Shown here one piece after another: positions 41,486 through 50,917 of a stretch of DNA of 64,000 bases. Position 1 is the stretch's first letter; each line of letters opens with the position of its first letter. The translations under genes and the position numbers were made by a program. Source of the DNA: DAISVY01 sp036826635 (GTDB lineage: Bacteria > Zixibacteria > MSB-5A5 > GN15 > FEB-12); the NCBI GenBank assembly GCA_036826635.1, contig DAISVY010000011.1, positions 1 to 64,000 on the forward strand. The letters are read 5' to 3'. The notes under the pieces were generated by a model. That model was not told the origin of the DNA, did no database searches, and was given only the letters and a program-made list of their open reading frames with translations.

Positions 41486-44400
41486 TTATGCTTTGACTAC
41501 CGCGATGGCAGTCTTTTCACCGTTGATATCCCATTCTTTGGCCCCCTCGAACCCGGTCGAATCGGCATACTCCATCCCCAGCGCGAGAGTTTCCTTCAGG
41601 ATGAACTCGTTGTGCCGGTCAAGGGCGGTCTGAAGGCGGGCCGACGGATGCACCCGGATATGAATGCGGTCCGTGACCTCGAACCCCGACGATTTGCGCA
41701 TATTCTGAATTTTGTTCACCATCTCGCGGGCGAAACCTTCGTCGCGCAGCTCGTCGGTGAGTTCGGTCATCAGGGCCACCGTGATATCGCCGTTCGATTC
41801 CACCGCCACGCCTTCCTTTTCGGAACGGATAACCTCCACTTCCTCGGCCGACAACTTCACGTGCGGGCCAAGCGGCTCGATCACCAGTTCTCCGGTTTTG
41901 GCAAACTGGCGGACCTGTTCGGTGGTCAACTGGCTGATATAGTTAGCGGCGGTCTTGACGTTTCCGCCCAGGCGCGGTCCGGCCACCTTGAAATTCAGCT
42001 TGGCGCTGTAGGTGATATAGCTATCGAGGTTCTCCGCCTCGACTACTTCCTTGATATTCAACTCGTCGCGGACAATGCCGAGATACGGTGCGAGGCGCTC
42101 GAAAGCTCGCTTGCCCGGAAGGCTGACCATGACTTTCGAGAGCGGCTGACGCACCTTGAGATTCTTGCGCGTGCGGGCTGCCCGTCCCAGCGAGACCATC
42201 TTCTCCACCAGGTCCATGGTTTCTTCCAGTTCGCTGTCGATCAGGGCCGGGTCGGCGACGGGGTAATCGGTCATGTGGATCGAAAGCGGGGCGCCGTATT
42301 TCTCGCGGTTTTCCCCCATCAGTTCTGTCCACAGCAGTTCGGTAATCATCGGGCTGATCGGGGCGCTGAGGCGGCAGATCCCTTCGAGAATCCGGTAAAG
42401 CGTGAGATAGGCGCGCATTTTGGACGGATCATCGGCCTTGGCCCAGAACCGGCGGCGGTTGGTCCGCACGTACCAGTTGGACAACTCCTCGATTACAAAA
42501 TGCTGGATAGCCCGAGCCGGGGCCGTCAGTTCGTACTCGTCGAAATTGTCAGTAACCTGTTTGACCAGGCTGTGATATTTGGAAACGATCCAGCGGTCAA
42601 ACACTTCCTCTTCCCCGGCTTTACCGGCCAGAAAAGCATCCACCGAAACACCGGCTTCGTCGGCGCGCGGCAGGATATTGTCGATATTGGCATAGATGGC
42701 AAAGAAAGAGTACGTATTGCGCAGTGTATCGAAATACTTGCGCACTACCTCGGCCAGGCTGTCGGGATCGAACCGTGTCGGGACCCACAGGGCGGATGTC
42801 GACACCAGATACCAGCGGAGCGGGTCGGCACCAAACCGGGCCACGGTTTCAAACGGGTTGACCACGTTCCCCTTATGCTTGGACATCTTTTTGCCTTCTT
42901 TGTCCAGGATGAACTCAAGCACGACCACGTTTTTGAACGGTTCCCGGTCGAAGAGCATAGTCGAGATGGCCAGCAGCGAGTAAAACCACCCCCGGGTCTG
43001 GTCGACCGCCTCGGAGATGAAATCGGCCGGATAGCTCTTTTCGAACACGTCCTTGTTCTCGAACGGGTAATGCCACTGGGCGTAAGGCATGGAGCCGGAA
43101 TCGAACCAGACATCGATAAGCTCCGGCACGCGGGTCATCGTACCGCCGCACTCGCAGCGAAGCTTGATCTGGTCGGCCATCGGTTTGTGCAGGTCGACTT
43201 CTTCCGGAACGTCGATACCTTCGGCACGGAGCTGCTCGATTGAACCGACCGCACGTTTTTTGCCGCATTGGGGGTCATCGCAAATCCAGATTGGCAGTGG
43301 TGTGCCCCAGAAGCGTTCGCGCGAGAGCGCCCAGTCGACATTGTTTTCCAGCCAGTCGAGCATGCGGCCGCTGCGGATTTCGTCCGGGTGCCAGGCGATG
43401 GCGTTGTTGTTCTTTATCAACTGCTCGCGGAACTGGGTTGTTCTGATATACCAGGATTCGCGCGCGATATAGATCAGCGGCGAGTCGCACCGCCAGCAGA
43501 AGGGGTAATTGTGCTCGTATTCCTGAATTTTGAACAATTTGCCGGCGGCTTTCAGATCTTCGATAATAACCGGGTCGGCGTCCTTGACAAACATACCGGC
43601 GTATTTGCCGGCCATATCCTTGAAAAGGCCGTTGGCCTCGATAGCCTGAAGCACCGGCAGGCCGAACTGTCGGCCGACTTCGTAGTCGTCGGCGCCGAAA
43701 CCGGGGGCGATATGCACGATGCCCGTGCCGTCGTCGAGCGTGACGAAATCGCCGTTGATGACGATGAAGGCGTTGTCGGCGTGGTCCTTATAGAAATCGA
43801 AGAGCGGTTCGTATTTGCGTTTGAGGAAGTCCTTGCCTTTGTGTGTGGCCAGCACTTTGGGCGTCTCGCCGAAAGTCGCATGCACCAGCGCTTCGGCCAG
43901 AACCAGCTTTTCCCCCTGCCATTCGACCGTAACGTAGTCGGCCTCGGCGGCCATACACAGCGCGGCGTTGGACGGCAGCGTCCATGGCGTGGTGGTCCAC
44001 ACCAGATAGCTGAAATCGCCGTCGGCGGCTTTCACCTTGACGTACAGCGACGGGTCCCGGACCAGTTGGTAGCCCTGGGCAACCTCGTGACTGGACAGCC
44101 CGGTGCCGCAGCGAGGGCAGAACGGAAGAATTTTGTAACCTTTATAAATAAGGTCACGGTCGAAGAGGTTCTTGAGAATCCACCAGACCGATTCAATATA
44201 GTCGTTGGTCAGAGTGACATAGGCGTTGTCCAGGTCCAGCCAGTAGCCGATCCGGCGGGTGATATCATCCCAGTCTTTCAGATAGGTGAAGACCGAATCG
44301 CGGCATTTGCGGTTGAACTTCTCGACTCCGTATTCGAGAATCTTGGCCTTGGTGTCGAGCTTGAGTTGCTTTTCGACCTCAATTTCCACCGGCAGGCCGT

Positions 44401-44665
44401 GGGTATCCCAGCCGGCCTTGCGGTCGACCCGGAAGCCGCACATAGCTTTGTAGCGGCACACTAAGTCTTTGACCGTGCGGGAGATAACATGATGAATCCC
44501 CGGCCGGCCGTTGGCCGTAGGGGGGCCTTCGTAGAAGATGAACGGGGGCCGTTGGCGGGCGGCCTCGTGGCTTTTGTGGAAAATGTCATGGCTATCCCAG
44601 AAGGCGAGGATTTTCTCCTCGGCGGCCGGAAGGCTGAACGAGTCTTTTAGCGGGTCGAATCTCAT
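41486..44665 (-). CDS. ileS: Isoleucyl-tRNA synthetase, eukaryote-like type (IleS2)
   Basis: A 1059-residue class I synthetase. The HIGH-equivalent is in GPPTANGRPGIHHVISRTVKDL, the editing domain spans roughly 190-390, and the KMSKS loop is GKKMSKHKGNVVNPF. The GIHHV form and the CRYKAMCGFRVDRKAGWDTH segment are those of the eukaryote-like type 2 enzyme, which is often insensitive to mupirocin; that is family knowledge, not visible here. The ATG at 44665 has AGGA nine bases upstream and is better than the TTG at 44674. First gene of an ileS-dksA-lspA operon. Confidence 0.97.
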   Translation of the reverse strand: MRFDPLKDSFSLPAAEEKILAFWDSHDIFHKSHEAARQRPPFIFYEGPPTANGRPGIHHVISRTVKDLVCRYKAMCGFRVDRKAGWDTHGLPVEIEVEKQLKLDTKAKILEYGVEKFNRKCRDSVFTYLKDWDDITRRIGYWLDLDNAYVTLTNDYIESVWWILKNLFDRDLIYKGYKILPFCPRCGTGLSSHEVAQGYQLVRDPSLYVKVKAADGDFSYLVWTTTPWTLPSNAALCMAAEADYVTVEWQGEKLVLAEALVHATFGETPKVLATHKGKDFLKRKYEPLFDFYKDHADNAFIVINGDFVTLDDGTGIVHIAPGFGADDYEVGRQFGLPVLQAIEANGLFKDMAGKYAGMFVKDADPVIIEDLKAAGKLFKIQEYEHNYPFCWRCDSPLIYIARESWYIRTTQFREQLIKNNNAIAWHPDEIRSGRMLDWLENNVDWALSRERFWGTPLPIWICDDPQCGKKRAVGSIEQLRAEGIDVPEEVDLHKPMADQIKLRCECGGTMTRVPELIDVWFDSGSMPYAQWHYPFENKDVFEKSYPADFISEAVDQTRGWFYSLLAISTMLFDREPFKNVVVLEFILDKEGKKMSKHKGNVVNPFETVARFGADPLRWYLVSTSALWVPTRFDPDSLAEVVRKYFDTLRNTYSFFAIYANIDNILPRADEAGVSVDAFLAGKAGEEEVFDRWIVSKYHSLVKQVTDNFDEYELTAPARAIQHFVIEELSNWYVRTNRRRFWAKADDPSKMRAYLTLYRILEGICRLSAPISPMITELLWTELMGENREKYGAPLSIHMTDYPVADPALIDSELEETMDLVEKMVSLGRAARTRKNLKVRQPLSKVMVSLPGKRAFERLAPYLGIVRDELNIKEVVEAENLDSYITYSAKLNFKVAGPRLGGNVKTAANYISQLTTEQVRQFAKTGELVIEPLGPHVKLSAEEVEVIRSEKEGVAVESNGDITVALMTELTDELRDEGFAREMVNKIQNMRKSSGFEVTDRIHIRVHPSARLQTALDRHNEFILKETLALGMEYADSTGFEGAKEWDINGEKTAIAVVKA

Positions 44666-44782
44666 AGCTCCCAATCCTGTATAGCAGAGTAATCTACCAG
44701 GAATCGTAACTTTTGCAAATAATTTTATCGTCCGTTGCGGGCCGGAAGCTTAGCCCGCCGGGGGGTGGGGGTGGATTACGGC

Positions 44783-46768
44783 TTAATCTTCTTTGGTCAG
44801 GGCTTTGAAATCCGGATCATCCCAATACTTCTTGAGATCCTTGTACTTGCGTGCTTCAGCTTTCCATTGGCTGTCTAACTTGACGGCTTTACCAAGGGCA
44901 TCCAGCATGTCGGCCTTCTTCTCTTGCAGCGCATAGGCGCAGGCCATGTTGAACCAGGCGTGTTCTTTCAGATCGTTGATATCGGTGGCCTTCTTGTATT
45001 TCTCAATAGCCTGCTCAAAGAGATCGGGGTTGTTGCGGGCTTTGGCAAGGTCAGCCAGTGCTACGCCCCAGTTGGACCAGGCCTGTTCGTTCTGATCATT
45101 GATTTCAGTGGCCTTCTTGAATTTCTCGATAGCTTGCTTAAAGAGATCGGGGTTATTGCGGGCTTCGGCAAGGTCAGCCAGCGCTACGCCCCAGTTGGAC
45201 CAGGCCTGTCCATACTGCTTGTTGATCTCAGTGGCCTTCTTGTACTTCTCGATGGCCTGCTCCAAGAGGTCGGGGTTATTGCGGGCCCTGGCAAGATTAT
45301 TCAGTGCTACGCCCCAGTTGTACCAGGCCAGTTCAAATCTGTCATTGATCTCAGTGGCTTTCTTGAACTTCTCAATAGCTTCGTCAAGAAGCTCGGGGTT
45401 GTTGCGGGCTTTGGCAAGGTCAGCCAGTGCTACGCCCCAGTTGGACCAGGCCTGTTCGTTCTGATCATTGATTTCAGTGGCCTTCTTGAATTTCTCGATA
45501 GCTTGCTTAAAGAGATCGGGGTTATTGCGGGCTTCGGCAAGGTCAGCCAGCGCTACGCCCCAGTTGGACCAGGCCTGTCCATACTGCTTGTTGATCTCAG
45601 TGGCCTTCTTGTACTTCTCAATAGCCTGCTCAAAGAGGTCGGGGTTGTTGCGGGCCCTGGCAAGGTCGGCCAGTGCATTGCCCCAGTTGTACCAGGCTTC
45701 TTCTTTCAGATCATTGATATCAGTGGCTTTCTTGTACTTCTCGATGGCTTGCTCAAAGAGGTCGGGGTTGTTGCGGGCCTTGGCAAGGTCAGCCAGTGCA
45801 TTGCCCCAGTTGTACCAGGCCTGTTCATACTGATCGTTTATCTCAATGGCTTTCTTGTACTTCTCAATAGCTTGCTCAAAGAGATCGGGGTTGTTGCGGG
45901 CTTTGGCAAGCTCGGCCAGTGCGCTACCCCAGTTGTACCAGGCGGTCTCTGACTCCTCGTAGATATCGGTACTCCTTGCGTACATCCGGATCGCTTGTTC
46001 GTAGCGGCCCCCTTCACCGTGGCAGACACCGGCATAGAAGAGGATTTCCGCATCATCCGGCTTATGCCGGAGATAGTTTTCGAATTCCGCAAGTGCCTCG
46101 TCGTACCTATCTAAGCTATAGTAGTTGAGTCCCACGTTGCGGTGGACAGAAGGCGGTATTTGCTCTGACGGGGTACCCTCCCACTTCATTATGTTCAGCA
46201 GTGATTCATATGCCTTTATCGACTCTTCCGCCCCTGCTTTGTTAACGTAGTTAATTATCCTGTTGGGGTCGGTAATGCCTTTGCTCTCAGCTTCCTTTTT
46301 AGCTCCCTCCCAAGTCTGCGCCGATTGCGACGCCGCACTCTCGATCATTTCAGTCATACGCTTATGCTTGGCTTCCATTCCCTCGTATGTCCTGAATGCC
46401 TGCTGCCCCAGATGTCTTATTTTGTCGACTTCCCTGTGCACCTCCTCTCGGGCGTCCCTGACACACCTGTCTGTCTCTCGTCTCATCTCCGCTAACCCAT
46501 CGCGGGCTTCTTTGCGGACGCTGAAGAACTGCCAGAGAAGAATAGGCAGGATAATACCCACTACCCCGACTAAGATAGTTATGATCGTAAGAATTGTATC
46601 CAGCCAGCCCTTCACAGTGTCAACTCTGATGACCGTATCGTGTACGGTATCGGTGATGGTGACCGTATCTCTGGCCGTGTCAATCGGCACCGGTGCGGAC
46701 GATTGAGCACCGACAATCGAGGCCAGCAGAATTAAGCCTACCGCAAGAGCATATTTGGATAAACGCAT
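44783..46768 (-). CDS. Membrane-anchored TPR protein with eight near-identical 41-residue repeats
   Basis: A 661-residue protein. Residues 1-21 are a signal peptide (MRLSKYALAVGLILLASIVG); a Thr/Asp/Val-rich stretch (VTITDTVHDTVIRVD) precedes a membrane helix (about 57-82, ILTIITILVGVVGIILPILL); a charged coiled coil follows (about 85-150). Two ordinary TPRs lead into eight tandem 41-residue units (consensus AWyNWGvALADLAkARNNPD plus LfeqAIEKyKKAtEINd), then a shorter final unit and the C-terminal tail. The ARNNPDL insertion makes each unit longer than the 34-residue TPR. Repeats of this kind bind peptides. GGGAGGAAAA precedes the ATG. Divergent from the HD-GYP gene; function unknown. Confidence 0.85.
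   Translation of the reverse strand: MRLSKYALAVGLILLASIVGAQSSAPVPIDTARDTVTITDTVHDTVIRVDTVKGWLDTILTIITILVGVVGIILPILLWQFFSVRKEARDGLAEMRRETDRCVRDAREEVHREVDKIRHLGQQAFRTYEGMEAKHKRMTEMIESAASQSAQTWEGAKKEAESKGITDPNRIINYVNKAGAEESIKAYESLLNIMKWEGTPSEQIPPSVHRNVGLNYYSLDRYDEALAEFENYLRHKPDDAEILFYAGVCHGEGGRYEQAIRMYARSTDIYEESETAWYNWGSALAELAKARNNPDLFEQAIEKYKKAIEINDQYEQAWYNWGNALADLAKARNNPDLFEQAIEKYKKATDINDLKEEAWYNWGNALADLARARNNPDLFEQAIEKYKKATEINKQYGQAWSNWGVALADLAEARNNPDLFKQAIEKFKKATEINDQNEQAWSNWGVALADLAKARNNPELLDEAIEKFKKATEINDRFELAWYNWGVALNNLARARNNPDLLEQAIEKYKKATEINKQYGQAWSNWGVALADLAEARNNPDLFKQAIEKFKKATEINDQNEQAWSNWGVALADLAKARNNPDLFEQAIEKYKKATDINDLKEHAWFNMACAYALQEKKADMLDALGKAVKLDSQWKAEARKYKDLKKYWDDPDFKALTKED
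44960..45943 (-). repeat. Eight tandem 123 bp coding repeats with a higher-order duplication
   Basis: Counted from 45943 downward, eight units of exactly 123 bp encode the 41-residue TPR variants. Units 4 (45452-45574) and 7 (45083-45205) encode identical residues and look almost identical in DNA, as do the adjoining parts of units 3/6 and 5/8, so a block of three units (369 bp) has been duplicated recently. The near identity suggests copy-number change by recombination. Confidence 0.85.
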
Positions 46769-46978
46769 TGGATTTTCCTCCCGGATACCCCAAGTTACGC
46801 AAAATGGACCCATCCGTCAACAGCACCGCGGTCTTTTTTCTGCTCCGGCAGGCCGAATTGCGCTCCCCCGAGGCCGAAATATGCCCCTTTGAACCGGCCC
46901 GGTCGTCTGCTATCTTGTGTTTGTCAGCTTTCGCCCTCCCGTTTCGGTGAGGGCGGAGCACAAAAGGAAAGCCTCCGT

Positions 46979-47953
46979 ATGCTCGATAAAAAGGCTACTC
47001 AGGAACTGGCGCGGCAGGTGCGCCGCTCCAAGTTAAGAGAAGTGTTCAACGAAGAGGTCGACCGTCTTCTGGCCAAACGTCCGTCCGGCGTGGCCCCGGA
47101 AGAATACTGCGCCATGTTCGCCGGGCTGGTTGTCAACGAACTTCGCAGCCGGCTGTGTGCCGCGTCCAAATTCCGCCTGCCGGACACGGCCGCCGACAAA
47201 GTGAATACGGCCAATAAAGAGCTTGATTTCGATACCGTCCTCAAAGGCCTGTTTCTGGGTATTCAATACGACCTGCTCACCGAGAACCTTCAGATGGTCA
47301 AAGCCCTCGGTGAGGCCATCGCCCAGCGCGACACCGGCAATAGCTGGCACAATCCCCGGGTGACGCTTTACAGCACGCGTCTGGCCGAAACCCTGCACCT
47401 TGAGCAGTCGCAAATACAGGCGCTGATCAAAGGCTCGTTTCTGCACGATATCGGGAAAATCGGAATTCCCGACAAAATCCTTCTGAAAACCGGCGGGCTG
47501 AATGACGACGAACGCCGCATCATGAACAGTCATACCGAACTCGGGGCCAGGATGATCGGCGGGGTGACCTGGCTGGAAGACGCCATGGACGTGGTTCGGC
47601 ACCATCACGAAAAATTCGACGGTACCGGGTATCCGGACAGGCTGAAAGGGGAGGAGATTCCGCTCAACGCCCGGATATTCGCCGTGGTGGATGTGTTCGA
47701 TGCGCTGATTTCGCGGCGGCCGTACAAACCGGCGTTTTCTTACGATGAGACAATGGATAAAATAGATCGGCGTATCGGCCGGCATTTCGATCCGAAAATC
47801 GCCCGGGTGTTCGTATCAATCGCCCGACCGCTCTACGACGAGTTGGGCACCGACACCTATCCCGTTCTCGATAACAAAGTCAACCGCTGTATTCAGACCC
47901 ATTTCGGTATCGACCCCGAGGTTTTGCGCAATCGGGCCGAGATTGACCACTGA
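46979..47953 (+). CDS. HD-GYP domain cyclic-di-GMP phosphodiesterase
   Basis: A 324-residue protein. The N-terminal half (1-105) is an uncharacterised helical domain; the C-terminal half is an HD-GYP domain with LHDIGKIGIPD (H156, D157), HHEKFDGTGYPDRLKGEEIPL (GYP at about 217-219) and FAVVDVFDAL. These bind two or three metals and hydrolyse c-di-GMP. No receiver or sensor domain is recognised. The ATG at 46979 has AAAGGA upstream. A hairpin (CGCCCTC...GAGGGCG, 46932-46955) lies in its leader. Confidence 0.9.
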   Translation: MLDKKATQELARQVRRSKLREVFNEEVDRLLAKRPSGVAPEEYCAMFAGLVVNELRSRLCAASKFRLPDTAADKVNTANKELDFDTVLKGLFLGIQYDLLTENLQMVKALGEAIAQRDTGNSWHNPRVTLYSTRLAETLHLEQSQIQALIKGSFLHDIGKIGIPDKILLKTGGLNDDERRIMNSHTELGARMIGGVTWLEDAMDVVRHHHEKFDGTGYPDRLKGEEIPLNARIFAVVDVFDALISRRPYKPAFSYDETMDKIDRRIGRHFDPKIARVFVSIARPLYDELGTDTYPVLDNKVNRCIQTHFGIDPEVLRNRAEIDH

Positions 47954-47979
47954 GAACCGAACCGGGAAAGCGCTACGGC

Positions 47980-48285
47980 CTACGGAATCCAGATCTTCTT
48001 CGATGTCACGTACTCCGTTCGGGCCGGCCCGTGAATCGGCTCGACCGACTGAGTAAAGAAATAGAGACCTTTGTAGTTGGTCAGGTACTGGTGTTTCTTC
48101 GTAAACACGCCGCCGGCAGCCGTTACCACCAGGGGAGCTTCCATACGGTTGAGAATTTTGACGAATTCACTCGGTTCGACACTGACTATAGCGCCGGAAG
48201 CCTTGGTTGCCTGGGCAATTGCCGCCGCCGCTGCCGCGGCACCACTTGCTGCCGCTCCGCTCGCTGCTGCTCCACCGTTTGACAT
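47980..48285 (-). CDS. Conserved small Ala-rich protein of unknown function
   Basis: A 101-residue protein beginning MSNGGAAASGAAASGAAAAA, followed by a compact domain (IVSVEPSEFVKILNRMEAPL, VVTAAGGVFTKKHQYL, YKGLYFFTQS) and the end SKKIWIP. I recall similar proteins with an Ala-rich start, a 'LVV...GGvF..k..Yl..YKGl.F.t' core and a 'KkIWIP' end from deltaproteobacteria and other phyla, none with a known role. AGGAGGT seven bases before the ATG supports expression. The Ala/Gly stretch may be a flexible arm or membrane-contacting helix. Confidence 0.7.
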   Translation of the reverse strand: MSNGGAAASGAAASGAAAAAAAIAQATKASGAIVSVEPSEFVKILNRMEAPLVVTAAGGVFTKKHQYLTNYKGLYFFTQSVEPIHGPARTEYVTSKKIWIP

Positions 48286-48543
48286 ATTCTGTTACCTCCT
48301 GTAAGAAATACTCCGCTCAGCCGTAATTATTCAATGCTGCGGTGCCGGAATAATCTAACGGGTCGCCCGGCCGATGTCAGCAGTTCTCTGTTGTCAATTG
48401 ACAGTTTTGAACGAAAAGAAGGTTGCGGGATTTTTTATAGTTGTTAGATTGCCCCTCGAAACGGCGGTTGATCTTTCCGTGTTTCAACAGGTCGACCGGC
48501 TCTGGTATTTGTTTGACATCTTTGTTGACGAAAGGGTTTACTG

Positions 48544-48885
48544 ATGGACAATATGAAGCAGATCGCCGACGAGACCAACGAGAGTTTGAGTAAATTTTCG
48601 AAAGAATACCCGGCCGAGATGGCGGCTTTTGGTAAGATGATGCAGGCCATTGAGGCTCCGGGCGAACTCGATTCCAAAACCAAGGAGTTGATCGCCATTG
48701 CCCTGGGTATCGCCACTCACTGCAAATGGTGTATCGCTTTCCATATCGGGCAGGCTCTCAAACATGGCGCCACGCGTCGTGAGATTACCGAGGCCAGTTG
48801 GGTTGCCGTGCTCATGGGTGGTGGTCCGTCGCTGATGTATTTCCAGTTGGTTGAGAAGACACTCGACGATTTCGACGCCAAGTAA
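48544..48885 (+). CDS. Carboxymuconolactone decarboxylase / AhpD-like protein
   Basis: A 113-residue all-helical protein of the AhpD/CMD family. The redox pair is C60 and C63 in THCKWCIAFH with H67, the AhpD-like CxxCxxxH arrangement. AhpD reduces peroxiredoxin AhpC; many short members are of unknown activity. AAAGGG lies upstream of the ATG. A strong hairpin terminator follows the stop. Confidence 0.88.
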   Translation: MDNMKQIADETNESLSKFSKEYPAEMAAFGKMMQAIEAPGELDSKTKELIAIALGIATHCKWCIAFHIGQALKHGATRREITEASWVAVLMGGGPSLMYFQLVEKTLDDFDAK

Positions 48886-48905
48886 AATAAAAACGTCACT
48901 AATTC

Positions 48906-48937
48906 AACGGGGAGCGACTTTTGCCGCTCCCCGTTTT
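48906..48937 (+). terminator. Intrinsic terminator after the AhpD-like gene, possibly bidirectional
   Basis: AACGGGGAGCG pairs with CGCTCCCCGTT (48906-48935) around a T-rich loop, then TTTTG on the plus strand. It lies between convergent genes and could also act on the pepF transcript. Confidence 0.8.
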
Positions 48938-48972
48938 GTATATCGCTGTTTCGCCGTCGATGGAGTGCGCGT

Positions 48973-50772
48973 TCAGGCCAGGCGGTCGACCTCGGCTACG
49001 TGCTCGGCGAACATCTTCAGGGTTGCCTTGATCGGCTCGGGTGTGGCCATGTCCACGCCGCAGATCTTGAGCAGCTCGATAGGATAGTCACGGCCACCGG
49101 CCGCCAGCATGGTCAGGTATTTATCGATAATACCTTCTTCGCCTTTCAGGAACTTGTCCAGAATCGCCTGTGAGGCGGCAAACGACGTGGCGTACTGGAA
49201 GACGTAGAACATGTTGTAGAAATGCGGGATGCGTGACCATTTCAGCGGTGTCAGGTCATCGATTTTCATTTCCGGACCGTGGTACTTCTGGGTCAGATCG
49301 CGCCAGAGAGCATTCATGAAATCCGGCGACAGGGCGCCGCCCTTCTCGACTTCCTTGTGAATGGCCAGTTCGAAACGGGCGTAGAGAATCTGGGTGAAAA
49401 ATGTCCCCACGGCGTTATCGATAGCGCGGTTGAGAAGGTACAGGCGCTGGCGGGTGTCGCTGACTTTTTTCAACAGATAGTGCAGCAGGAGGCCTTCGTT
49501 GAGAGTCGAAGCGACCTCGGCCACGAAGATAGAGTATCTGGCTTTGGGAAAACACTGCGTGGTGTTGGCCAAATGGCTGTGCATGGCGTGGCCCATCTCG
49601 TGCGCGAGAGTGAACATGTTGTCCACGGTATCGTTGTAGTTCATCAGCACGTATGGGTGAACCTGGTACGTGGAATAGCTGTACGCCCCACTACCCTTGC
49701 CCTCGGTTTCGAAAACGTCCACCCATCGGCTGTCGAAAGCCTCCCGGAGTTTCCGGTTATACTTCTCGCCGAGCGTTTCCGTGGCGGCCAGCACTTCTTT
49801 GACGGCCTCGCCGTAAGCGACTTCGTAATCCTGATCGGGGAAAAGCGGGCAGGCCATGTCCCAGGGGGTAATCTCGTCCAGCTTCAGCAGGCGCTTGCGA
49901 AGCGCGATGTAGGCATGGAGACCGTCCAGATCGGCTTCGGTGGTGTTGAGCAGGGAATGGTAGACCTCCACCGGGATGTTGTCGGTATCGAGAGCGGCGT
50001 GAAGGCAGCTTTCGTATCGACGAGCCCGGCTGTAAAAAATATCCTTGTTGACCGAGGAGGCCAGCGAGGCCCCGATGGTATTGGCGTGGTCTTTGTATGC
50101 CGAATAGAAAGCGTGGTGTGCGTCGGAGCGGACCCGGCGGTCGGACGATTCGAGAAATTTGTAGAAGCGCTGTTTGGTAAGTTGCACTTCTTCGCCCTTC
50201 TCGTCTTTTATCGACGGATATTTCAGGTCAGCGTCGTCGAGCATCGAGAAAATCGTATCCGGGCCGCGGGACACGATGGCCGACTGGGCCAGTACTTCCT
50301 CGACTTCTTCCGAGCGGATGTGTTCTTTGGAGCGAATGAGTTCCTTGATATAGAAATCGTACTCGTCGGTCTTCTCGAATTGGCCCGCCATGTTGAGCAG
50401 TTTCGCTTGCTCGATTTTCAGCAGTTCCGGTTCGACGAAAGCAAAAGCCGCCGAGCCCTGTGACGACAGCGAAGCCGCCCGTTCGGTCATGGCCTGGTAG
50501 GTCGAGACGCGGTTGTCGAGATCCTTGCTGAGGTAGGCATACTGATAAAGCTGAGCGAGAGCCTTGAACATTTCACTGCGGGCGTCCAGGCAGTCGTACA
50601 TGGTTTTCGGCGACTCGGCCAGCTTGCCGACGAACGAAGGAGCTTTGGCTATTATCTCCCGGACGCGTTTGAAATCCGCTTCCCAGGCGGCGTCATCGGC
50701 GTAGATATCGGCCAGGTTCCATTTGTGTTTTTCTTCGATCTGGTTTCGTTGGGGAATTTTCGTCGTGGGCAT
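48973..50772 (-). CDS. pepF: Oligoendopeptidase F (M3 family)
   Basis: A 599-residue M3B metallopeptidase. The zinc site is FTLAHEMGHAMHS (H391, E392, H395), and the third ligand Glu lies in VAEVASTLNEGLLLHYLL about 30 residues on. The N-terminal helical bundle and the C-terminal YVFQYATSFAASQAI segment match PepF. It degrades short peptides in the cytoplasm; no signal peptide is present. GAGG lies upstream of the ATG. Confidence 0.95.
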   Translation of the reverse strand: MPTTKIPQRNQIEEKHKWNLADIYADDAAWEADFKRVREIIAKAPSFVGKLAESPKTMYDCLDARSEMFKALAQLYQYAYLSKDLDNRVSTYQAMTERAASLSSQGSAAFAFVEPELLKIEQAKLLNMAGQFEKTDEYDFYIKELIRSKEHIRSEEVEEVLAQSAIVSRGPDTIFSMLDDADLKYPSIKDEKGEEVQLTKQRFYKFLESSDRRVRSDAHHAFYSAYKDHANTIGASLASSVNKDIFYSRARRYESCLHAALDTDNIPVEVYHSLLNTTEADLDGLHAYIALRKRLLKLDEITPWDMACPLFPDQDYEVAYGEAVKEVLAATETLGEKYNRKLREAFDSRWVDVFETEGKGSGAYSYSTYQVHPYVLMNYNDTVDNMFTLAHEMGHAMHSHLANTTQCFPKARYSIFVAEVASTLNEGLLLHYLLKKVSDTRQRLYLLNRAIDNAVGTFFTQILYARFELAIHKEVEKGGALSPDFMNALWRDLTQKYHGPEMKIDDLTPLKWSRIPHFYNMFYVFQYATSFAASQAILDKFLKGEEGIIDKYLTMLAAGGRDYPIELLKICGVDMATPEPIKATLKMFAEHVAEVDRLA

Positions 50773-50917
50773 GGTATATCCTCATTTTGGGGCGGTTCGT
50801 TATTATGGGCCAATATGCGACGATATACAAAGAAACGCAAGAAGCCCTGTTCACGACCGAGGTGCCGTATGGGAACTCACGCCTTCTATCGTAAAGATCA
50901 ATCGCCCGGTTGTCTGT

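Noticed and set aside
41426..43243. 605-codon open frame on the plus strand opposite ileS
   Set aside because: It is antisense to a certain IleS gene and its product (FVHHLAGETFVAQLVGEFGH and so on) looks like the complement of synthetase codons, not a known family. Long antisense frames are expected with this codon use.
44675..44782. T-box leader for ileS
   Set aside because: Only about 30-100 bases are available on the wrong side (this is downstream of the TPR gene), and no T-box core or specifier hairpin is seen. The GCGGGC/GCCCGC hairpin there is at most a weak terminator of the TPR gene.
44960..45943. CRISPR-like regular repeats
   Set aside because: The 123 bp period lies in frame in a TPR gene; there are no spacers, leader or cas genes.
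44924..45952. Plus-strand repeat protein opposite the TPR array
   Set aside because: The repeats mirror the 123 bp TPR units on the coding strand; only the minus-strand reading has TPR residues, a signal peptide and a good ribosome site.
46932..46955. Hairpin CGCCCTC...GAGGGCG in the HD-GYP leader as a c-di-GMP riboswitch
   Set aside because: The stem is too small and lacks the GEMM core; no evidence for ligand binding.
48392..48403. Perfect 12 bp palindrome TGTCAATTGACA between divergent genes
   Set aside because: A possible regulator site, but too short and with no promoter that I can place against it.
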